In this document: positions 18,013 to 27,121 of the stretch, piece by piece
Layout of the letters: the number at the start of each line of letters is the position of its first letter
How positions within the stretch are numbered: position 1 is the first letter of the stretch
Assembly: GCA_013299105.1 (NCBI GenBank)
Contig: JAAFJY010000004.1
Coordinates: forward strand, 82,413-146,412
Direction of reading: 5' to 3'
Length of the DNA stretch: 64,000 nucleotides
From: Chitinophagales bacterium
GTDB lineage: Bacteria > Bacteroidota > Bacteroidia > Chitinophagales > Saprospiraceae
Notes under the pieces: model-generated
Told to the model about the DNA's origin: nothing
What the model saw: only the letters and a program-made list of their open reading frames with translations
The model's database searches: none
Translations under genes and position numbers: made by a program

Positions 18013-18058
18013 CCCGCTCGTCCTACGTCTCCAGACGGGGACGCTCCCAAGCTGCGTC
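18013..18058 (+). repeat. Repeat E, right copy
   Basis: The segment from CCCGCTCGTCCTACG to CCCAAGCTGCGTC matches 16320-16365 in the same orientation. The rest of the gap to 18264 contains only TTAACCAT-type short repeats. Confidence 0.8.
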
Positions 18059-18264
18059 TCCTGATGCATTTAGCACCGGGATTTTTGTCTGAACTGTGAT
18101 TTTTGTGATTTTTTTGATGGTCATGAGGCTCGCATGGCGTTGACCATTTAAGGTTAACAATGTTAAGCCCATACAGGGCAGGATTTTGGGTGAAAATTTA
18201 CATTCCTCCTTTAAGAAAACCGCTCTTCAAGTCCAGCGCCCCATTAACAATTAACAACTAACCA

Positions 18265-19008
18265 TTAACCATTAACCTGCCCTAGGCATATCACCGCCTC
18301 ATCTCTCTCCCGTACCAAGCGCAGTAAAAACTGTCCCTCGCCCAAGCCCTGGACCTCCGCCCGGATGTGCTCATCCAACACTGCTTCTTGTTGGAAAATC
18401 AAATCGAGGCGACAAGCTTCAAGCTGCGAGAGGGTAGGGGCGGGGAGGGCCTCCAACATCCATTTCGCAAAAAATACGTTGTTCAAGTGCCCATTGAAAT
18501 CGAGGTCGAACCAATTGACCTGGTGACTGCGCTGGTGATCGACCGCTTGTAAAGTCGGCACGGCTGCCTCGGCCCTAGGCAAACACAAATCTGGATCAGG
18601 AAACAAATGAGAAAAACGAGCCGCCAGTTCCGCAGGTATCCGCGCCATTTGCCGGGTTTCGGTATTCATCAGTAGCCAGGTGGTGGCACAAGTCACAATC
18701 TCCTGCCCCTCGGCATCGTACAAGCGGTAATCGCGAAAAGTAAACACCCGTTCCAGACCGGTAGGAGCGGTTTTGATCGTCAATTTTTCACCCAAAGCGG
18801 GCATCCTTTTTACATCCAAACGCATGCGGATCAACACCCAGGCAATCTTTTGCGGCTCCAGGTCCCACACCGACACGCCGAGGTCGATGACCTGCTGCAT
18901 GGCCGTTTCCTGGAGAATGCGGATCAGGGCAGGCAAGGTCAGCTTTTTGTTTTGGTCAATGTCGTAAGTGCGGACGGTATGAGTTTCGGTATGCGATAAA
19001 CCTGGCAT
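18265..19008 (-). CDS. Acyl-ACP thioesterase
   Basis: A 247-residue double-hotdog enzyme. The first hotdog starts HTETHTVRTYDIDQN; the second carries WFDLDFNGHLNNVFFAKWM, with the Asn and His that act in FatA-type catalysis. Such enzymes release free fatty acids from acyl-ACP in the cytoplasm. The length fits bacterial FatA-like proteins. It is a single gene, divergent from the following isomerase-like gene. Confidence 0.88.
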   Translation of the reverse strand: MPGLSHTETHTVRTYDIDQNKKLTLPALIRILQETAMQQVIDLGVSVWDLEPQKIAWVLIRMRLDVKRMPALGEKLTIKTAPTGLERVFTFRDYRLYDAEGQEIVTCATTWLLMNTETRQMARIPAELAARFSHLFPDPDLCLPRAEAAVPTLQAVDHQRSHQVNWFDLDFNGHLNNVFFAKWMLEALPAPTLSQLEACRLDLIFQQEAVLDEHIRAEVQGLGEGQFLLRLVRERDEAVICLGQVNG

Positions 19009-19173
19009 GGTTTTTTTGAGGGGAAGATAGCGGAATTTGTGCGGTTGATGACAAGTTCAACTGCAAAAGTCGATTTTCTAAGGCCCTTTGCCGCTTTTTA
19101 TGGCCAAAACTGTGGTCATAAGCAAGTGCGTTGTATTTTGGTCAAAACATCAATTCATTTTCAACCTGCATAC

Positions 19174-20208
19174 ATGGAAAAGACCCATCCTTCACGTCGC
19201 CAGTTTTTGGCCCTTGGCGGGGCTGCAATTGCGGCCAGTGCTTTGCCACAATTTGGCTTGCCAGCTTATATTCCTGATTTTTTCAAGCCCAAGTCCCTAT
19301 TCAAGGGAGTACAAATCGGGACCATCACTTACTCCTTCCGCGAAATGCCCGACCAAAGCGCTGAGGCGGTGTTGAAGTACGTGCTCGACTGCGGCATCAG
19401 CGCCATCGAACTGATGGGCGAACCCGTAGAAGCATTTGCAGGAGCGCCTAAAAACCCGGTGGATTTCCGCGCCATGTTCCCCTTGATGCGCAAAAGGAAC
19501 GAAAAACAGCCCCTCACCGAAGACGAGCAAAAGCGACTGACTGAAATGGAAGCCCAGCGCAAGGCCTATGGCGAAGAGTTGAGCAAATGGCGCTTGGGTG
19601 TATCAATGGACAAATTTGTAGCCGTTCGCAAAATGTACAATGCTGCGGGGGTGAAAATTTACGGATTCAAGCCCAGTACTTTTGGCATGGATCGCAGCGA
19701 TGCCGAAATCGAATACGGCATGAAAGCTGCCAAGGTATTGGGCGCCAACCAAGTCACGCTGGAACACCCCAGCAATGATGCTCACACCCTGCGCTTGGGG
19801 CAATTGGCCCAAAAACACAAGGTCATGGTGGGGTACCACGGTCACGAGCAGCAAACGCCTACTTTTTGGGATACCGCCTTGGCCCAATCACCTGCCAACG
19901 CCCTCAACCTGGACTTGGGCCACTACGTCGCCGCAGGACAGCCTAATCCGCTGGATCTGGTACGCCAAAAGCACGACCGCATATCCAGTATGCACATCAA
20001 GGACCGCCAATTGCCCGCCAATGGCAAGGGCAACCTACCTTGGGGCACTGGCGATACCCCCCTGGCCGAAGTGCTCAAGTTGATGAGTGAGCAGAAATAC
20101 AAATTCCCTGCTGCGGTGGAGCTGGAATACAAAATCCCAGAAGGCTCCAACTCGGTGAAGGAGGTGCAAAAATGTGTGGAGTTTTGCCGGAAAGCCTTGG
20201 GAGCCTAA
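19174..20208 (+). CDS. Tat-exported sugar phosphate isomerase/epimerase-like protein
   Basis: A 344-residue protein. The N-terminus has a twin-arginine signal (SRRQFLALGGAAIAASALP). The rest is a xylose-isomerase-like TIM barrel with QIGTITYSFREMPDQS, LEHPSNDAHTLRLG, VGYHGHEQ, LNLDLGHYVAAG and SMHIKDRQ, which supply the usual Glu, His and Asp metal ligands. The ATG at 19174 was chosen because it begins the Tat signal; the frame upstream is open but unrelated. The substrate is unknown. Such proteins are often paired with Gfo/Idh dehydrogenases, and one with a Tat signal is at 41685-43181. Confidence 0.88.
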   Translation: MEKTHPSRRQFLALGGAAIAASALPQFGLPAYIPDFFKPKSLFKGVQIGTITYSFREMPDQSAEAVLKYVLDCGISAIELMGEPVEAFAGAPKNPVDFRAMFPLMRKRNEKQPLTEDEQKRLTEMEAQRKAYGEELSKWRLGVSMDKFVAVRKMYNAAGVKIYGFKPSTFGMDRSDAEIEYGMKAAKVLGANQVTLEHPSNDAHTLRLGQLAQKHKVMVGYHGHEQQTPTFWDTALAQSPANALNLDLGHYVAAGQPNPLDLVRQKHDRISSMHIKDRQLPANGKGNLPWGTGDTPLAEVLKLMSEQKYKFPAAVELEYKIPEGSNSVKEVQKCVEFCRKALGA

Positions 20209-20224
20209 ATCTTAGGGCCGCAGA

Positions 20225-20355
20225 TTAAACAAATTAGACATCTTCGTCCTTTATAAATTTATGCCCTCGCTGTGCGAGGTTAGTTGGGAACACAGATGAA
20301 ACGGATAAAACTGATTTTCACTGATTTCCAGCATGATTTTGACCATGATTTTGGC
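20225..20355 (-). repeat. Partial family A element (reverse)
   Basis: Reading rightward it shows the hairpin CCTCGC-TGT-GCGAGG, then AACACAGATGAAACGG and GATTTCCAGCATGATTTTG. This is the reverse complement of the family A core (CTGGAAATC, then ATCCG, then the hairpin). Terminal repeats were not found. Confidence 0.6.
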
Positions 20356-20427
20356 TATAATGTTGCCACTCAAAGGACTTAATCAAAAATCAGAGATGTC
20401 CACTTTGTTTCTTTTTTGTTCCTTACA

Positions 20428-21792
20428 TCAAGGCACCACCGTGGCGTTGACGGAATGCCTGCGCTCAAAGCCCTGGTTTTTCAAGGTGAAATTGAGTTTA
20501 AAGGTCTGGGTGATGATAGGATTCATGCTGAAGCTGGCAAAAAAACCGGAATCACTGACGTCCACGGTATTGGTGGTCACGCCCACGCCCTCACTGGTTG
20601 AAATACTTGCCGCAGTGGCGAAAGAACTGAGCGGAATAGGGTCCACCACCGGACTGATGCCGGGGATCGGACCAGCATAGGCGGCCAGCAAGGAATTGTT
20701 CCAAAAATCGCGGAAAACATTGTAGCGGGTGATGTAAGTACCAATCATCGGCCCCAAAACCGGGTCATTGGCGTCGCCATTGCGGATGTTGCGGTAGCGG
20801 GCACTCACGGGTAGGGTTTGTCCCACACCCCGGGCAAAATTGTAGTTGGCACTCAGCCCACTGAAGTCAGCTTCAAAAATCCAGGCCTTTTCATTGGCTT
20901 GTTTGGCAATGTCGGTCATCACCGAGGATCGAGGCAGCAATTGCATAAAAAACAGCATCACGGGGATGGTCTTAGTGCTCGGTTTTACGTTGAACACAAA
21001 GTTGCCCTGAGGGGTAACATTGTAAAATGCAGCGGCGATGGCGCGGTTGAAGGCCACAAAGCGATCCACTGCGCCGTCGAGTTTGAGCAGGCTTTGGTCC
21101 AATTGCCCAAAAACACAAGGGAAATAGGACAAGAAAGTAGTTCCCTTGCAAGTGGAAACGCCCGATGGCCCACTCAAAGGAGAAGAGGCCAATTCCGCCA
21201 CTTGGTCATTGAAGGTTTTGAACATATCGGGGTTGGCGGCCATGATGATGGCTACTTCGGTTTTTTCGGTACCTGCCAGGGCGTTGAAGCCATTTACGGC
21301 GATGACTTGCAAATCATTCAGGGCGCTAAAAAGGGTAGGGTTGCTGCGCCGAAAATAGGAAATATAAGGCGCAACCTCATTGCCCACATAGTCACCCAAG
21401 ACGTATTCGTTGGGAGTGCCATTGTAAGCAGTCAGGCTGTTGATGGTGACCTTCACACGGGTACGAATGCTGGGCACGACGATGGTATGGGTACCCGTTG
21501 GCATCCGGGTAGGCACAATGAAGTAGTAAGATTTGGGATTGACTCCCTTCACAAAACGAATAGTATCGTTTTGGGGTGAAATGCCCAAAACAATGTCGGC
21601 AGGATAAACTGAGTCGATCAAAAAGCGCTCGAATCGACCGTTTTTAGTGATGAAACTGACCGAATCGTAGCTCGAAATATCAGCCTCCAGGTTCAATTCG
21701 TCAGGGTCACAGGAAGGAAAAAACAAGGCACCCAGAATCACCAGCGCCAGGGCGTACCAGCCCAGGGAACGGAGTTTGTCAGTAGTTTTCAT
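20428..21792 (-). CDS. Large lipoprotein of unknown function
   Basis: A 454-residue protein with a hydrophobic leader ending ALFFPSC, a plausible though non-ideal lipobox. The mature part starts DPDELNLEADISSYDSVSF and has no motif I can name. A C-terminal beta-rich stretch (TQTFKLNFTLKNQGFERRHS) suggests an immunoglobulin-like end. ATG 21792 was preferred over a TTG one codon upstream. Divergent or convergent neighbours give no functional hint. Confidence 0.75.
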   Translation of the reverse strand: MKTTDKLRSLGWYALALVILGALFFPSCDPDELNLEADISSYDSVSFITKNGRFERFLIDSVYPADIVLGISPQNDTIRFVKGVNPKSYYFIVPTRMPTGTHTIVVPSIRTRVKVTINSLTAYNGTPNEYVLGDYVGNEVAPYISYFRRSNPTLFSALNDLQVIAVNGFNALAGTEKTEVAIIMAANPDMFKTFNDQVAELASSPLSGPSGVSTCKGTTFLSYFPCVFGQLDQSLLKLDGAVDRFVAFNRAIAAAFYNVTPQGNFVFNVKPSTKTIPVMLFFMQLLPRSSVMTDIAKQANEKAWIFEADFSGLSANYNFARGVGQTLPVSARYRNIRNGDANDPVLGPMIGTYITRYNVFRDFWNNSLLAAYAGPIPGISPVVDPIPLSSFATAASISTSEGVGVTTNTVDVSDSGFFASFSMNPIITQTFKLNFTLKNQGFERRHSVNATVVP

Positions 21793-21919
21793 CAATCGGT
21801 ATGTTTTTGCAGGCTTAAAAGGGTAGCCTAAATGGGATTGCAGCGTAAAGATAGGATTTTTTGGAAAAATACCTTGTCAAACTACTAAACAGCCTTTTGA
21901 TCAAGCCTTTGTGCGGCTT

Positions 21920-22726
21920 TCACCCCTTCAATTTCCGAAAATCATTCAAAGACTTCCGGCTCAAAACATCGTTCAAACCTGGCCACCATTGCTCCAGGCG
22001 GTACATCAATTTGGCGTAAAAAGGGAAAATAATCAGCTTTTTGTTCTTGGCCACGCCTTCCAGGATGATTTGCACCGCTTGGTCAACGGGCACAAACTTG
22101 AAAGGAATCACCCCTTTGAACGCATCAGCAGAGACTTCGTTGTAGTTGATCGCGTTCTCAAAAATATTCGACACGATGAAGCCCGGACAAACTGCGGTTA
22201 CTTTCACCCCAAAAGCTTCGCCTTCAAGGCGCAAAGTTTTGGATAAACCGACTACTGCGTGCTTGGTAGTGGCATAAGGTGCCGAGCCTGGAAAAGGAAT
22301 CAAACCCGCCAATGAAGCAGTATTGATGATATGCCCGCCACCCGGCTGAACTGACATGCGTTTGAAAGCCTCAGTTGCGCCATTGATTACGCCCATCAAG
22401 TTCACCTGAACGACTTTTCTCCAAGCCTCAGTAGGCAGATTTTGTACTTCTCCACCCGTGGCAATGCCAGCATTGTTGAACACATAATCGAGCCTGCCGT
22501 GGTCTTGGTAAATTCGGTTAAAAGCAGCTTTTACCGCTGAAAAATCGCCAACATCGAGGTGTATGGCAGTGGCTTTTGTATCGCTGGCTACTTGAGTAAG
22601 CGCGTCTAGGTCCAAATCGGCGAGGTACAAAATGGCTCCAGCACGGGCCAGTTGCAGGCTCAATTCTTTGCCAATACCCGAAGCAGCGCCCGTGATAAGG
22701 ATGATTTTTTGAGAAAACAGGGTCAT
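21920..22726 (-). CDS. Short-chain dehydrogenase/reductase
   Basis: A 268-residue classical SDR. It has the cofactor motif TGAASGIG at residues 12-19, Asp42 region ADLDLD (suggesting NAD preference), the structural NNAG near 88, the catalytic Ser in NTASLAG and Y-x3-K in YATTKHA. The C-terminus (VDQAVQIILEGVAKNKKLII) resembles membrane-associated SDRs acting on lipids or retinoid-like substrates. The substrate is unknown. Confidence 0.9.
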   Translation of the reverse strand: MTLFSQKIILITGAASGIGKELSLQLARAGAILYLADLDLDALTQVASDTKATAIHLDVGDFSAVKAAFNRIYQDHGRLDYVFNNAGIATGGEVQNLPTEAWRKVVQVNLMGVINGATEAFKRMSVQPGGGHIINTASLAGLIPFPGSAPYATTKHAVVGLSKTLRLEGEAFGVKVTAVCPGFIVSNIFENAINYNEVSADAFKGVIPFKFVPVDQAVQIILEGVAKNKKLIIFPFYAKLMYRLEQWWPGLNDVLSRKSLNDFRKLKG

Positions 22727-22789
22727 GGTGTGGTTTGTTAAGCTGAGAAGGTAGTGAGAAATACGAATAAAGAGGCAATCTGGATTAAA

Positions 22790-22921
22790 ATAACGTGAGT
22801 TCTGGGTTTGTGCAGTTAGAATTTTTTACTTACGACTTACGAAGTAGGCGCTCGCTCTCAGGTTTTGAGGTAACCTGAGTATTCGTTTGCACGGTTTAGA
22901 ATTTTTGAACTGAAAAAATCT
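22790..22921 (+). repeat. Dispersed repeat D, copy D1
   Basis: Starts ATAACGTGAGTTCTGGGTTT, contains ACTTACGACTTACGAAGTAG and ends around CGTTTGCACGGTTTAG. An inverted copy lies at 46640-46779 and a partial one at 46180-46230. It occupies much of the 363-bp gap between the SDR and esterase genes. Confidence 0.7.
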
Positions 22922-23089
22922 CAACTTTGCACCCGCAAAAGAGCACAAGTCATTGAAAATCAGATTCTATTACCCGGAAATCACGTTGAAATAGAAATAA
23001 ATGTATCGACGGAGGAAGCTTAAATCACCCTTTAGTACTACTCGTATAAGTTAAAATGCCCAGATTTTTGAGGTACAAAAACACCTAAA

Positions 23090-24058
23090 ATGAAACTTTG
23101 CATTTTTATCAACACCTTTTTACTCTTCCTCTTTGGCTGCAAAATCAGCGAAAGTGACGAGCCAACGAACCCCAATTTCGTGTACGGCAAAAACCGTTTC
23201 ACCATCAATGTCGATGGTTTTGAACGGGAATATTACGTACATGTGCCCAAAGCCTACAAGCCTGGCAACGCTATTGCAGTAGTATTCATGCTGCACGGCA
23301 CGAGTGGCGATGGAGAAAAATTTTACAACATTTCGGGCTGGAAAGAGGTGGGAGAAACCGAAAACATCCTGACGGTTTTTCCCTCCTCGGCCCGCTACTG
23401 CATCAGCGATGGAGATGGCATCAGCAATACCACCAAATGGAATGTGGTGCCGGATTCAGAGTTCAAATTTTGCAGCGGCCAAACGCCCCGCAACGACATC
23501 AAGTTTTTGCGCAATACCATTGAAGCTTTGAAGGCCAAATTCAGCGTGGACAGCAAGCGCATTTACCTCAGTGGCTTCTCCAATGGAAGCCAAATGGCCG
23601 CTAAATGCACCATCGAAATGAGCGATGTATTGGCCGCAGTATGCGAAAATGCAGGTACGTTTTACCTGGACACCACCTACACGCCCAAGCGCAAGTTGCC
23701 CATTTGGTACCAGATCGGCAACGAAGACTATGGCCCCGGCAATACGGGTCCCAGCATCCCCTTGGCTTCTTTCGACGAGTTGTTGAAAACCAATGAGGTC
23801 CTGCCTGCTTACCTGGCACGGTTTAAAAAATCCGCTTTGCGTCACATCAAGTATTTTTCACTCAACCCCAATTTTACGATGAGTGGCGACACCAGCAAGG
23901 TCATGCTCGCTACTTACAAACCCTTGGTGGGCAGCGATTACGAATTCCGCTATACCTTGGTCAAAAACATGGCGCATGTCTATCCCAATGGCGACAACCA
24001 CTGGCTGGAGGGAGCCAAAACCCAATGGGCCTGGTTCAAACAATACCGTTTGCCTTGA
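23090..24058 (+). CDS. Alpha/beta-hydrolase lipoprotein, PHB-depolymerase/LpqC-like esterase
   Basis: A 322-residue exported esterase with a lipoprotein leader (FLLFLFGC). The fold markers are VVFMLHGTSGDG (oxyanion region), the nucleophile elbow GFSNGSQMA with Ser near residue 163, and a C-terminal His in KNMAHVYP. This is the pattern of the esterase-PHB depolymerase family, whose members include feruloyl and acetylxylan esterases. The substrate cannot be decided. It converges on the VOC gene with only 3 bp between stop codons. Confidence 0.85.
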   Translation: MKLCIFINTFLLFLFGCKISESDEPTNPNFVYGKNRFTINVDGFEREYYVHVPKAYKPGNAIAVVFMLHGTSGDGEKFYNISGWKEVGETENILTVFPSSARYCISDGDGISNTTKWNVVPDSEFKFCSGQTPRNDIKFLRNTIEALKAKFSVDSKRIYLSGFSNGSQMAAKCTIEMSDVLAAVCENAGTFYLDTTYTPKRKLPIWYQIGNEDYGPGNTGPSIPLASFDELLKTNEVLPAYLARFKKSALRHIKYFSLNPNFTMSGDTSKVMLATYKPLVGSDYEFRYTLVKNMAHVYPNGDNHWLEGAKTQWAWFKQYRLP

Positions 24059-24061
24059 TCG

Positions 24062-24457
24062 TTACTCCTCCGGCATGTTCAGGGGCGGCTCCCATAGTTC
24101 AATCTTATTGCCTTCGGGATCCATGATCCAGCCAAATTTGCCGTATTCCGATTCTTCGATTTTATCCATCACTTGTACACCTTCTTCACGCAAAACCGCC
24201 AAGAGGCCATGTAGGTCCTCCACCCGGTAATTGAACATAAAGGTTTTTTCGCTGGGCTGGAAGTAGTCGCTGTCCGACTTAAAAATACTCCAGGCGGTAT
24301 GGCCAGGCTCGTTGTCGCGCTTGGGATCAAGCCATTCAAACACTGCCCCCCAGGGCTTGATGTCAATGCCGAGGTGTTTGCCGTACCAAATGTTCAAGTT
24401 ATCCCGATCCTGGGCTTTGAAGAAAACCCCACCGATTCCGGTTACGCGTCTTTCCAT
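24062..24457 (-). CDS. VOC-superfamily (glyoxalase/dioxygenase-like) protein
   Basis: A 131-residue protein with two beta-alpha-beta-beta-beta modules typical of the vicinal oxygen chelate fold. It starts RRVTGIGGVFFKAQDRDNL and ends with FGWIMDPEGNKIELWEPP, the commonest VOC C-terminal signature. ATG 24457 replaces a longer frame whose first residues are not conserved. Function beyond the fold is unknown. Confidence 0.85.
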   Translation of the reverse strand: MERRVTGIGGVFFKAQDRDNLNIWYGKHLGIDIKPWGAVFEWLDPKRDNEPGHTAWSIFKSDSDYFQPSEKTFMFNYRVEDLHGLLAVLREEGVQVMDKIEESEYGKFGWIMDPEGNKIELWEPPLNMPEE

Positions 24458-24650
24458 GTTGTTGGATGTTTGGAAAAAAATAAAATTATGCTGCAAAACA
24501 AGTTCATTTGGCCATACTTTGCTTCACCCAAAAGTGTGAATTGAGCGAAATTTGGGGGCTCTTTTTGTTAAAACTAGCCCAATTTTTCTTTTCGATTGAA
24601 AAAATCTGCTTTGCGGCTATCTTCGCGGAGAATAAAGCTTTTCACTCGAC

Positions 24651-27044
24651 ATGAAACTACTTTCTACCTCCATTTGGGCCATTGTTTTACTGTTCAGTTT
24701 TTTTCAGCAAGCGGCTGCTCAAACCCCCAGCCAAACCTTGCGGGGTAAAGTGTATGACTTGCATTCCAAGGATGCCTTGCCTGAGGCCTCAGTCCAGCTC
24801 AAAGGCACTGAGTACGGCACCAGCAGCGATGACCAAGGTGTGTTTCGTTTCGACAACTTGCCCGTCGGGCGTTACCGGGTACAAGTGACCTTTGTGGGTT
24901 ACGATACTTTATTGATTGAAGAAGTGTTGCTGCAAGCGGGCAAAGAAACGGTGCTTGACCTGCCCTTGGTTTACAGCGCATCATTTTTAGAAGGCTTTAC
25001 CGTCACTGCCGCGCCTTTGGAACTGAGCGCCATCGCAGGCACGGTGCGCAGCATCAGCAACGAAACGACCCTGCGTTTTCCGGCTACTTTTTTCGACGCG
25101 GCCCGTACGGTCACTACTTTTCCAGGAGTAGCGCAAGTGAATGACCAAGGCAACCTCCTCTCGGTACGCGGCAACAGCCCCAACTCGAATCAATGGCGTT
25201 TGGAAGGCGTGGAAATCGTCAACCCCAACCACACCTCCAACGCTGGAACATTTTCGGATAATCCAACTCTCACTGGCGGCGGCGTCAACATGCTCAGTAC
25301 CCAAATGCTGGGCAACTCGGCTTTTTACTCCAGCGCTTATCCCGCTGAGTTTGGCAATGCCATTGGTGGTATTTTCGACATGCACCTGCGTCCTGGCAAC
25401 AACGAAAAACGCGAATACACCCTGCAAACCAGTCTGATCGGCTTGGATGCCGCCGCCGAAGGGTACATTGGCAAACCTGGAGGAGCCTCTTATCTGGTCA
25501 ATGGCCGTTATTCCACCTTGGGCTTATTGGGCGCAATGGGCGTGGACCTGGGCGACGAAGCCATTAATTTCCAGGATTTGGCTTACAATTTGCTGTTTCC
25601 TCTGGGAAAAAGAGGGAAGTTGAGCGTTTTTGGCATGCATGGCAGTAGCAGCAACGTATTCCGGGGCTTGGCCGACAGTACCTTGTGGGAAGAGGACAAG
25701 CAGAGGTTTGACATTGACTTTCGATCCTCCACCAACCTCAGCGGATTCACCCTGAGCCTGCCTTTGGGAGCTGGGATTTGGAAGACCACTTTTGCGCGCT
25801 CCCGCTACCAGGCCAGCCGCGAAGCCAACAGCATTTTGAGCCTGCCCGGTGTGCCTGCCAATACTTTGTACGAATTGGAAGAAACCAAAAATAGCTTACA
25901 TACATATTGGATGGGGGCTTTGAGCGAGCGGAGTACTTTTAGAGCTGGTTTGCAATCTGTTTTTGAGACTTATGTACAACCTTATGTGGATTGGGAACAT
26001 CGCAGGAAGCGTTGGGAATTTAATTTAGGCATGATTGCTCCTACCTTGCTTGACGTAGATGGAGCAGGAGGCAGTTCAATTGATTTGGTACTCCTGTTGC
26101 GATTCGGCCTCAAGTATAAATTGGGGCAACACAGCTCAATTACCTATAATTATGGTGGAAACCAAATGCAGACTAGCCTCCGTGACAACTCTTTGCGTTG
26201 GTTTTCTTACAGCACCCTGGACGAGCGTTTTGTCGCAACGGCCCCTACCCTCACCAGCGCAGAACACCACAACCTGAGCTTCCGTAGTGATCTCCGCAAA
26301 GCAGGAGTAATTGAAGTGCAAGCTTATTATCAAAGCATCAATGACGCTGCTACCCAAAGCGAATACGGTTTCTCTGCTTTGAACTACATGGAAGGCAATC
26401 CACTACCGCTGAATGTCAATCCAAGAAACGTCTATATCAGTGGTGAAGGCCGCAACTATGGCCTGGAATTCAACTGGCAAAAATATTGGCACAAGGGCTT
26501 CTTCTTTTTGCTCAATACGAGCATGTTTAACTCAGAATATAAAATGGCAGACCAACAACTGCCCTTGGCAAATCGCGACGAATCCTGGCGTCCCACCCGC
26601 TTCGCCACAGGCTACCTCGCCAACCTCACTGCGGGCAAAGAATGGACCAAAACCCGCCCCAGCGGCAAGTTGAAAACCCTGGGCATCAATGGTCGCTTTG
26701 CGTTCAATGGCAATTTGCGCGATACACCCATCGACTTGGCTGCTTCGCAAAAAGCAGGGACCACCGTTTACGAAACGCCACGTTACCTCAACACCCAAGG
26801 GCAAGTGGCTTACCGCGAAGACCGCAGTTTCAGCATCCAACAGCCTACGTATTTCCGCACCGACTTGCGTTTTTACCTCAAATGGAACAAAACCGGGCGC
26901 AACAACACCCTGGCTTTGGACATTCAAAATGCAACCAACTACCAAAACTCGGCTTACAGTTACTACGATGCGGTGCAAAAGCAAATTTTGCGCAAGCAGC
27001 AATTGGGCATCATCCCGATTTTGAGCTATCGGGTGGAGTTTTGA
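24651..27044 (+). CDS. TonB-dependent receptor with carboxypeptidase-regulatory domain
   Basis: A 797-residue outer-membrane protein. A signal peptide (residues 1-24) is followed by a CarboxypepD_reg-like beta-sandwich (LRGKVYDLHSKDALPEASVQ, about 28-110), a plug domain (SVRGNSPNSNQWRLEGVEI, about 115-230) and a beta-barrel ending in an aromatic-rich strand (LGIIPILSYRVEF) with a terminal Phe as for BAM substrates. The ligand is unknown. No SusD-like or DUF4249 partner follows; the next gene is an unrelated ATPase. Confidence 0.9.
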   Translation: MKLLSTSIWAIVLLFSFFQQAAAQTPSQTLRGKVYDLHSKDALPEASVQLKGTEYGTSSDDQGVFRFDNLPVGRYRVQVTFVGYDTLLIEEVLLQAGKETVLDLPLVYSASFLEGFTVTAAPLELSAIAGTVRSISNETTLRFPATFFDAARTVTTFPGVAQVNDQGNLLSVRGNSPNSNQWRLEGVEIVNPNHTSNAGTFSDNPTLTGGGVNMLSTQMLGNSAFYSSAYPAEFGNAIGGIFDMHLRPGNNEKREYTLQTSLIGLDAAAEGYIGKPGGASYLVNGRYSTLGLLGAMGVDLGDEAINFQDLAYNLLFPLGKRGKLSVFGMHGSSSNVFRGLADSTLWEEDKQRFDIDFRSSTNLSGFTLSLPLGAGIWKTTFARSRYQASREANSILSLPGVPANTLYELEETKNSLHTYWMGALSERSTFRAGLQSVFETYVQPYVDWEHRRKRWEFNLGMIAPTLLDVDGAGGSSIDLVLLLRFGLKYKLGQHSSITYNYGGNQMQTSLRDNSLRWFSYSTLDERFVATAPTLTSAEHHNLSFRSDLRKAGVIEVQAYYQSINDAATQSEYGFSALNYMEGNPLPLNVNPRNVYISGEGRNYGLEFNWQKYWHKGFFFLLNTSMFNSEYKMADQQLPLANRDESWRPTRFATGYLANLTAGKEWTKTRPSGKLKTLGINGRFAFNGNLRDTPIDLAASQKAGTTVYETPRYLNTQGQVAYREDRSFSIQQPTYFRTDLRFYLKWNKTGRNNTLALDIQNATNYQNSAYSYYDAVQKQILRKQQLGIIPILSYRVEF

Positions 27045-27069
27045 CTTTTGGGGTAGGAGTCGCTTATAT

Positions 27070-27103
27070 CCTTATGTTTTATCCTTATTTATCCTTATCT
27101 TTG
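27070..27103 (+). promoter_or_regulatory. Candidate promoter of the first AAA/PD-(D/E)XK gene
   Basis: TATCTTTG at 27096-27103 fits TAnnTTTG, 18 bases before the ATG. Upstream lies a run of TATCCTTAT-like units. Confidence 0.4.
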
Positions 27104-27121
27104 TAGCACAATCCAATTGAT

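Noticed and set aside
20818..21579. 253-codon plus-strand frame
   Set aside because: Opposite the lipoprotein gene 20428-21792, which has a signal sequence and a coherent composition.
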